Shown piece after piece: positions 7,045 to 11,774 of a stretch of 11,774 nt of DNA; position 1 is the stretch's first letter, and the number at the start of each line of letters is the position of its first letter. The DNA comes from Pseudomonas sp. (GTDB taxonomy: Bacteria; Pseudomonadota; Gammaproteobacteria; Pseudomonadales; Pseudomonadaceae). Both the position numbers and the translations under genes were made by a program. The notes below the pieces were generated by a model, which was given only the letters and a program-made list of their open reading frames with translations, did not search any database and was not told the DNA's origin. The DNA lies in assembly GCA_003525045.1 (NCBI GenBank), contig DQGF01000493.1, positions 4,607 through 16,380 on the forward strand. The letters run 5' to 3'.

Positions 7045-7072
7045 GACAGGCACTCAAATTGATGGAGTCCTG

Positions 7073-7101
7073 TTGATAGACCTTCAGGATCAATGCCGCA
7101 A
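7073..7101 (-). promoter_or_regulatory. Candidate sigma-70 promoter for the CurA-like reductase
   Basis: Read on the minus strand, TTGCGG (7096-7101) and TATCAA (7073-7078) are spaced by exactly 17 bases, matching the -35 and -10 consensus at 3 and 4 of 6 positions. The start site would fall near 7066, giving a leader of about 20 bases. The -10 overlaps one of the GATAG words of the divergent region, which would suit repression there. Confidence 0.4.
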
Positions 7102-7136
7102 GTTGGGCTGATGCGGCGAATACAGTCTGATCCAGA

Positions 7137-7170
7137 GCAGTGATAGTCGATAGGGCGGTTCTATCACCGC
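7137..7170. promoter_or_regulatory. Dyad operator candidate in the divergent CurA-SDR region
   Basis: GTGATAG (7140-7146) and CTATCAC (7161-7167) form an inverted repeat with a 14-base spacer. The match extends to 9 of 10 bases if 7137-7146 is compared with 7161-7170. Another GATAG lies inside the spacer at 7149-7153. The dyad lies about 95 bases from the CurA-like start and about 105 from the SDR start, a normal place for a shared regulator. No regulator can be named. Confidence 0.4.
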
Positions 7171-7274
7171 CATTCATGGGCACTCAACCGGCCTTCTGAT
7201 AGTGCTGCCGTGCCAAGGATGCCTGTGGCTAGACTGGGTGCACGCGAACCCCGCATCTCTACGAGGACATAACA

Positions 7275-8036
<762 letters not shown>

Positions 8037-8047
8037 GGCCAGGCAAC

Positions 8048-8095
8048 TGCCGGTGTAGGAGGGACCGGCATTACCCACATTCGGTCGGGTTTTTT
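8048..8095 (+). terminator. Probable terminator after the SDR gene, with two competing stems
   Basis: A 7-bp stem TGCCGGT/ACCGGCA (8048-8054 and 8064-8070) starts 12 bases after the SDR stop. A second possible stem GACCG/CGGTC (8063-8067 and 8082-8086) shares the ACCG segment, so the two cannot form together. The second is followed by GGG and six T (8090-8095). Termination is plausible but the stem next to the T-run is short. Confidence 0.5.
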
Positions 8096-8122
8096 ATCCT
8101 CGGTGAAGGTGCCGGACAATGT

Positions 8123-8141
8123 GTTTCCGATAGTTAGAAAC
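8123..8141. promoter_or_regulatory. Small dyad upstream of the MocR gene
   Basis: GTTTC (8123-8127) and GAAAC (8137-8141) form an inverted repeat with a 9-base spacer that itself contains GATAG (8129-8133). It lies about 85 bases before the MocR start. Five-base arms are common by chance, so this is only a weak operator candidate. Confidence 0.2.
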
Positions 8142-8179
8142 GAGGATTTTGGCGGCGTTGTCGCACATCCCGTCGAGCG

Positions 8180-8216
8180 CTCCTGTGATTAACTGTTCCT
8201 GCAAAACGAACAGGAG
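8180..8216 (+). promoter_or_regulatory. TCCTG repeats that can mask the MocR Shine-Dalgarno
   Basis: The ribosome site AGGAG (8212-8216) lies in ACAGGAG (8210-8216), which is an exact complement of CTCCTGT at 8180-8186. A competing 6-bp stem CTGTTC/GAACAG (8193-8198 and 8208-8213) also covers part of it. TCCTG therefore occurs twice directly (8181-8185 and 8197-8201, a 16-base step) and once inverted (8211-8215). This may be a translational lock, or a DNA operator for autoregulation as is common in MocR proteins. Which one depends on the transcription start, which I cannot place. Confidence 0.4.
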
Positions 8217-8226
8217 TTGCTTGCTC

Positions 8227-9618
8227 ATGGAATTGAGAATCGATCGACAGGCCTTGGTGCCGCTCGTTCAGCAAATCGTCGACGCGCTGGCGGGCTGGCT
8301 CCGTCAAAGCGAGATATTGCCGGGGACGCGTTTACCTTCTGCGCGGCAAATTGCGCGGGATAATCTGCTCAGTCAGTCCAGCGTCGTTGAAGCGTGTGAG
8401 CGCTTGGTAGTTGAAGGGGTGCTGGCGTCGCGTCAAGGCACCGGCTTCTTTGTCGCCGACCCGGCGTTGGCTGCCAGCAGACAGCGGGATTACCCCTGGT
8501 TCGAAGGCGCAGCGGTAAAGCAGGCAGGCGCCTTTGGTGAGCTGAAACTGGGCTGTGGCGGATTACCCGTAAGCTGGCGCGAGACTGACGACCTGAGTTA
8601 CGCGATCCGTCAGGTCAGTCGCACCGACATGGCTGGCCTATTCAACTATGGCACGCCGCTGGGGCTGCCAGTCTTGCGCCAACACATCCTCAAACGCCTG
8701 CTCAAGCTGGGTATCGCCGTAGAGGAACGTCGGATCCTGACAACGGCGGGTGCCAGCCAGGGGCTTGATCTGATTGTGCGCACCTTGCTCAAGCCGGGGG
8801 AGTGCGTGGTAGTGGAAAGTCCCGGGTATTCAATGCTGTTCGAGTTGCTCAGGCTTTACGGTGTCAACATGATCGAGGTGCCGCGAACGCCGAGCGGGCC
8901 CGATATCGATGTGTTGGAGGCGCTGCTGCTGCAGTACCGGCCCCGAGCATTGTTCATCAACAGTTTCTATCACAATCCGACGGGCAGCAGCCTGGCGCCG
9001 CAGGTGGCACAGCGGGTCCTGCAACTGGCGAAAGCCCACGGTGTGCTGGTCATCGAAGATGACGTCTATGCAGACTTACACAATGGCCCCGGTACGCGGC
9101 TTGCCGCGCTGGATAACGCAGACAACGTGATCTACGTCGGCAGTTTCTCCAAAACCCTCAGCAGTTCGTTGCGGGTCGGCTTTGTCGTAGCTGGCGCCGG
9201 GGTTATTTCGCGACTGGCCGAGGTCAAGATGATCAGCAGCATGGGCGCTTCACGGTTTTGCGAGTCGGTGTTGGCTTGCCTGTTGGCCAGTGGTGCCTAT
9301 CGCAAGTTGGTGCAGCGTCAACGCCAGCGTTTGAACAGTGACCGAGAGGCCGCATTGCAAGTACTCGAAGACGCTGAGTGGGAGGTTTTCGGCAAGCCCG
9401 CCGGGGGCTTGTTCATCTGGGCGCGATCGCGGATGTCCGACTACGCTCAGGTGCGGACCCAGGCACAGCGCTTCGGCGTCCTGCTGTCTTCTACGACGGC
9501 CTTCAGTCCCACCGGCGAGCCCAGTGACTGGCAGCGTATCAATGTCGCCTATGCCGCTGATCCGCGAGCCCGGGCGTTTTTTCAGGCCACCGCTGTGGAT
9601 CGACCTCAAGCGTTCTGA
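8227..9618 (+). CDS. MocR/PdxR-type transcriptional regulator (GntR HTH fused to aminotransferase domain)
   Basis: A 463-residue fusion. Residues about 10-78 are a GntR winged helix-turn-helix (PGTRLPSARQIARDN, SVVEACERLVVEGVLASRQGTGFFV). Residues about 105-455 are a fold-type I aminotransferase domain. The PLP residues are intact: Asn250 in YHNPTG, Asp278 and Tyr281 in EDDVYADL, the Schiff-base Lys309 in GSFSKTLSSSLRVG, and Arg437 in QRINV for a substrate carboxylate. MocR proteins use PLP-bound amino compounds as the signal and often control a neighbouring gene and themselves. The ATG at 8227 (MELRIDRQ) has AGGAG at 8212-8216; the frame extends upstream, but those residues lie in the leader. 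The neighbours are an SDR upstream and a chemoreceptor downstream, both on the same strand. The target and ligand are unknown, and a true aminotransferase role cannot be excluded. Confidence 0.9.
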   Translation: MELRIDRQALVPLVQQIVDALAGWLRQSEILPGTRLPSARQIARDNLLSQSSVVEACERLVVEGVLASRQGTGFFVADPALAASRQRDYPWFEGAAVKQAGAFGELKLGCGGLPVSWRETDDLSYAIRQVSRTDMAGLFNYGTPLGLPVLRQHILKRLLKLGIAVEERRILTTAGASQGLDLIVRTLLKPGECVVVESPGYSMLFELLRLYGVNMIEVPRTPSGPDIDVLEALLLQYRPRALFINSFYHNPTGSSLAPQVAQRVLQLAKAHGVLVIEDDVYADLHNGPGTRLAALDNADNVIYVGSFSKTLSSSLRVGFVVAGAGVISRLAEVKMISSMGASRFCESVLACLLASGAYRKLVQRQRQRLNSDREAALQVLEDAEWEVFGKPAGGLFIWARSRMSDYAQVRTQAQRFGVLLSSTTAFSPTGEPSDWQRINVAYAADPRARAFFQATAVDRPQAF

Positions 9619-9726
9619 AAACGACGTTGGCGTAGCTTTTTGCCATTATTCCGACGCCAGAGACTTGTGTTGATACAGGCCCGTTGCGAATCTGCGTGAA
9701 CAGACTATGTCAGGGGACCAAGTGCA

Positions 9727-11691
9727 ATGATTTCGGCCGTGCAAGGACGTTTTGCCAACCTCGGTATGGCGAAAAAACTGGGTGTCGGGTTTGTACTCGT
9801 ACTGCTGTTGACCGCCTTGGTGGCGGCCATCGGCGTATGGTCTCTGCAGACCATCAGCCAGCGCTTCGACGGGCTCAAGCAGATGTCGTCGCTCAACAGC
9901 GGTTTGCTCAAGGTGCGACTGCTTGAGCAGGAGTACGCCTTGCACGGCAACCCGAAAACCGCCGAAGCCCTGCACAAGGGCGTTGACAGCCTGGTCGCCC
10001 TGACGACTGAGCTCAAGGCACAATCGGCGGCCAACGTGCCGGTGATGAATGATGTCGAGCAATCCCTGGGAGCCTATCGCAAGGCGTTTGACGAGTTCGT
10101 CTCGCTCAGCCAGGCCAAGGACCTGGCGCTGGAAATGGCCAGTTGGTCGGTGTCCAGCGTGGCCAATAACCTCGATGTGCTGCAGGCCGGGCTGGCCGAT
10201 GATGGGACCTATACCTTGAAAGAATCCGAGGGTAAGGACGGCGCGCAGTTCATCGAGCAAGCCAGTCAGGTCAGCCAGGTATCGCGGCTGATGTTGCAGG
10301 CCATGAACGAAGCGCGCGAGCGCCTGGACCAGAGCCGCAAGGGCGACGACAGCGCGGCCCAGGGCAAGATCGAGCAGGCCAACCAGGCACTGACCCAGGC
10401 CGGGCAGCTGAAAACCACGGTCAAGGATGAGGGCTACCAGACCGTCCTCAATGAGGTGGCCGGCCACATCGGCAGCTTCAGCGAAAAGCTCGCCGAGTAC
10501 ACTGACCTGTTGGCACAGGAAAAGACGGTCTATGAGCAACTGCATCAGCGCGCCGCGCAGGTGGTGGAGCGGGTGGATCAGGCCTATGTCGCCGAGGACC
10601 TGTCGATGCAGGCCGAGCTGAACAAGAACTCCTGGCTGATCATCGGTTCCTCCGCGCTGGCCTTGCTGGTCGGGTTGATTGCGGCATGGGTGATTACCCG
10701 GTTGATCGTGGCACCGTTGCGCAGTGTGATCCGTGTTGCGCAACAGATCGCCGCTGGCGATTTGAGTGCGACGGTCGAGGTGACTCGTCGTGACGAGATC
10801 GGTCAATTGATGCAGGCCATGCAACAGATGGGGGCGGGGCTCAGCAGTATTGTCAGCGGTTTGCAGGTGGGCATCGAGCAACTGGCCAGTTCGGCGCAAT
10901 CGCTGTCGGCGGTGACCGAGCAGACCAATCTGGAAGTCAGCAGCCAGAAGGAGGAAACCGAGCAGGTCGCTACGGCGATGAATCAGATGACCGCGACCGT
11001 ACACGACGTTGCGCGTAACGCGGAAGAGGCCGCTCAGGCGGCGCAGACGGCGGACGACAAGGTTGAAAGCGGTCAGCAGGTGGTGCGCCAGAGCATGGCG
11101 CGGATCGAGCAATTGGCAGACTCTGCAACCTCGGCCAGTTCGAGCATCGAAAGCTTGAGTGCGCAAATCCAGAACATCGGCACGGTGCTCAGCGTCATCA
11201 AGAGTGTGGCCGAGCAGACCAATCTGTTGGCGCTCAACGCGGCGATCGAGGCGGCGCGGGCCGGCGAGCAGGGCCGGGGCTTTGCGGTGGTGGCCGATGA
11301 AGTGCGGGCATTGGCCAAGCGGACCCAGCAATCGACCGAGGAGATCGAGCGACTGGTTAGCGCCTTGCGTTCGGCGGCGCAGTCGTCGGTACAGCAAATT
11401 CAGAACAGTGGTGAGTTGGTGAAGCTGGCGGTCAGCGATGCGCTACAGACTGAGAGCGCGCTGGGCAGTATTGCCGCGGCGGTATCGTTGATTCAGCAAA
11501 TGAACCAGCAGATTGCGGCGGCTGCCGAGGAGCAGAGTTCGGTGGCCGAGGAGATCAATCGCAGTGTGACGAGTATTCGCGCCAGTGCGGATCAGTCTTC
11601 GTTGGCGATGCAGGGGAATGCGGCGTCCAGTATTGAGTTGGCGCAGTTGGGGGGTGAGTTGAAGGGGATGGTCGGGCATTTTCGGCTTTGA
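9727..11691 (+). CDS. Methyl-accepting chemotaxis protein with large helical (HBM-type) periplasmic sensor
   Basis: A 654-residue inner-membrane chemoreceptor. TM1 is about residues 18-40. The periplasmic part of about 260 residues (41-300) is rich in Ala, Gln, Leu and Glu and looks all-helical. TM2 is about 302-326, HAMP about 327-380 ([18 protein letters not shown], then RRDEIGQL), and the cytoplasmic coiled coil about 380-650. The kinase-contact tip is intact at 493-530, including [20 protein letters not shown]. The sensor size and helical make-up fit the helical bimodular (HBM) class, known from P. putida McpS and McpQ, which bind TCA-cycle acids; this is my inference and the ligand is unknown. 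The C-terminus MVGHFRL has no CheR-binding pentapeptide. The ATG at 9727 has AGGGGA at 9712-9717. The 108-base gap before it shows no clear FliA-type promoter, but an extended -10 (TGCCATTAT, 9641-9649) is possible. Confidence 0.92.
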   Translation: MISAVQGRFANLGMAKKLGVGFVLVLLLTALVAAIGVWSLQTISQRFDGLKQMSSLNSGLLKVRLLEQEYALHGNPKTAEALHKGVDSLVALTTELKAQSAANVPVMNDVEQSLGAYRKAFDEFVSLSQAKDLALEMASWSVSSVANNLDVLQAGLADDGTYTLKESEGKDGAQFIEQASQVSQVSRLMLQAMNEARERLDQSRKGDDSAAQGKIEQANQALTQAGQLKTTVKDEGYQTVLNEVAGHIGSFSEKLAEYTDLLAQEKTVYEQLHQRAAQVVERVDQAYVAEDLSMQAELNKNSWLIIGSSALALLVGLIAAWVITRLIVAPLRSVIRVAQQIAAGDLSATVEVTRRDEIGQLMQAMQQMGAGLSSIVSGLQVGIEQLASSAQSLSAVTEQTNLEVSSQKEETEQVATAMNQMTATVHDVARNAEEAAQAAQTADDKVESGQQVVRQSMARIEQLADSATSASSSIESLSAQIQNIGTVLSVIKSVAEQTNLLALNAAIEAARAGEQGRGFAVVADEVRALAKRTQQSTEEIERLVSALRSAAQSSVQQIQNSGELVKLAVSDALQTESALGSIAAAVSLIQQMNQQIAAAAEEQSSVAEEINRSVTSIRASADQSSLAMQGNAASSIELAQLGGELKGMVGHFRL

Positions 11692-11710
11692 GGCTTACGC
11701 TTGTAATCTT

Positions 11711-11769
11711 GGCGGCCTGGTAGCCGCCCAGGTTCTTGCTGGCTGAGTACATGTTCGACTGCGTCGAAC
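11711..11769. other. Hairpins downstream of the chemoreceptor gene
   Basis: Two separate stems lie after the chemoreceptor stop: GGCGGC/GCCGCC (11711-11716 and 11723-11728, 6-base loop) and GTTCGA/TCGAAC (11753-11758 and 11764-11769, 5-base loop). Neither is followed by a clear T-run inside the window. They could belong to a Rho-dependent 3' end or to a neighbouring gene beyond the edge. I see no convincing gene in 11692-11774. Confidence 0.35.
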
Positions 11770-11774
11770 GGCGC

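Noticed and set aside
7045..7053. GTG start at 7053 for the CurA-like reductase
   Set aside because: It adds only three residues; the ATG at 7044 aligns better with the N-terminus of CurA.
6025..7062. A 345-codon open frame on the plus strand, antisense to the CurA-like reductase
   Set aside because: It starts inside the REPIN arm, mirrors the codon phase of the real gene and has no recognisable domain.
9619..9726. FliA (sigma-28) promoter before the chemoreceptor gene
   Set aside because: I looked for TAAA and GCCGATAA-like boxes at the right spacing and found none. A 6-bp stem (9628-9633 with 9654-9659, 20-base loop) is also too weak to call a terminator.
9646..11397. A 583-codon open frame on the minus strand, antisense to the chemoreceptor gene
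   Set aside because: It is a shadow of a GC-rich gene. The translation is full of Arg, His, Gln and Leu with no family motif, while the plus strand encodes a complete receptor.
11555..11752. A 65-codon minus-strand frame beginning MYSASKNLGGYQ at the right edge
   Set aside because: No Shine-Dalgarno precedes it, it overlaps the 3' end of the chemoreceptor in antisense, and no family is recognisable.

Overview
The window looks like chromosomal DNA of a Pseudomonas species, most likely of the P. fluorescens group. It has high GC and GC-ending codons, a PyrF protein that I recognise as near-identical in type to other Pseudomonas PyrF proteins, and the short palindromic repeats (REP-like, with a core such as TGTAGGAGCGAGGCTTGCCC) typical of that group. 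There are eleven complete protein genes. I see no rRNA or tRNA, no transposase or integrase, no CRISPR array and no phage gene. It reads as ordinary core or near-core genome, and I did not find an obvious new defence or mobile system. The items of interest are mostly regulatory DNA.

Left part (1-3858, all + strand): a hotdog-fold acyl-CoA thioesterase of the YdiI/EntH type. After a 169-bp gap with a long hairpin repeat and a candidate promoter comes a tightly packed cluster: two different alpha/beta hydrolases joined by an ATGA overlap, a nu-class (YfcG-like) glutathione transferase, and an exported DUF4892 protein joined to it by another ATGA overlap. A convincing intrinsic terminator closes this unit at 3865-3897. 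The cluster probably deals with acyl or ester and thiol chemistry, but the pathway is unassigned.

Middle part (3926-7044): an AI-2E/YdiK-family membrane permease (+), then pyrF (+, de novo UMP synthesis). A CurA-like NADPH-dependent alkenal/alkenone reductase (- strand) converges on pyrF. Between the two stop codons lies a near-perfect 37-bp inverted pair of REP sequences (a REPIN), which probably also separates the two transcripts.

Right part (7045-11774): a 230-bp divergent control region carries an unusual cluster of TGATAG/GATAG words between the CurA-like gene and an SDR dehydrogenase (+). The SDR is followed by terminator-like structures, then a MocR/PdxR-type GntR-aminotransferase regulator (+) whose Shine-Dalgarno can be masked by upstream complementary sequence. 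Last is a full-length methyl-accepting chemotaxis protein (+) whose large helical periplasmic sensor fits the HBM class. The MocR-MCP adjacency suggests, but does not prove, a link between a small-molecule signal and chemotaxis.
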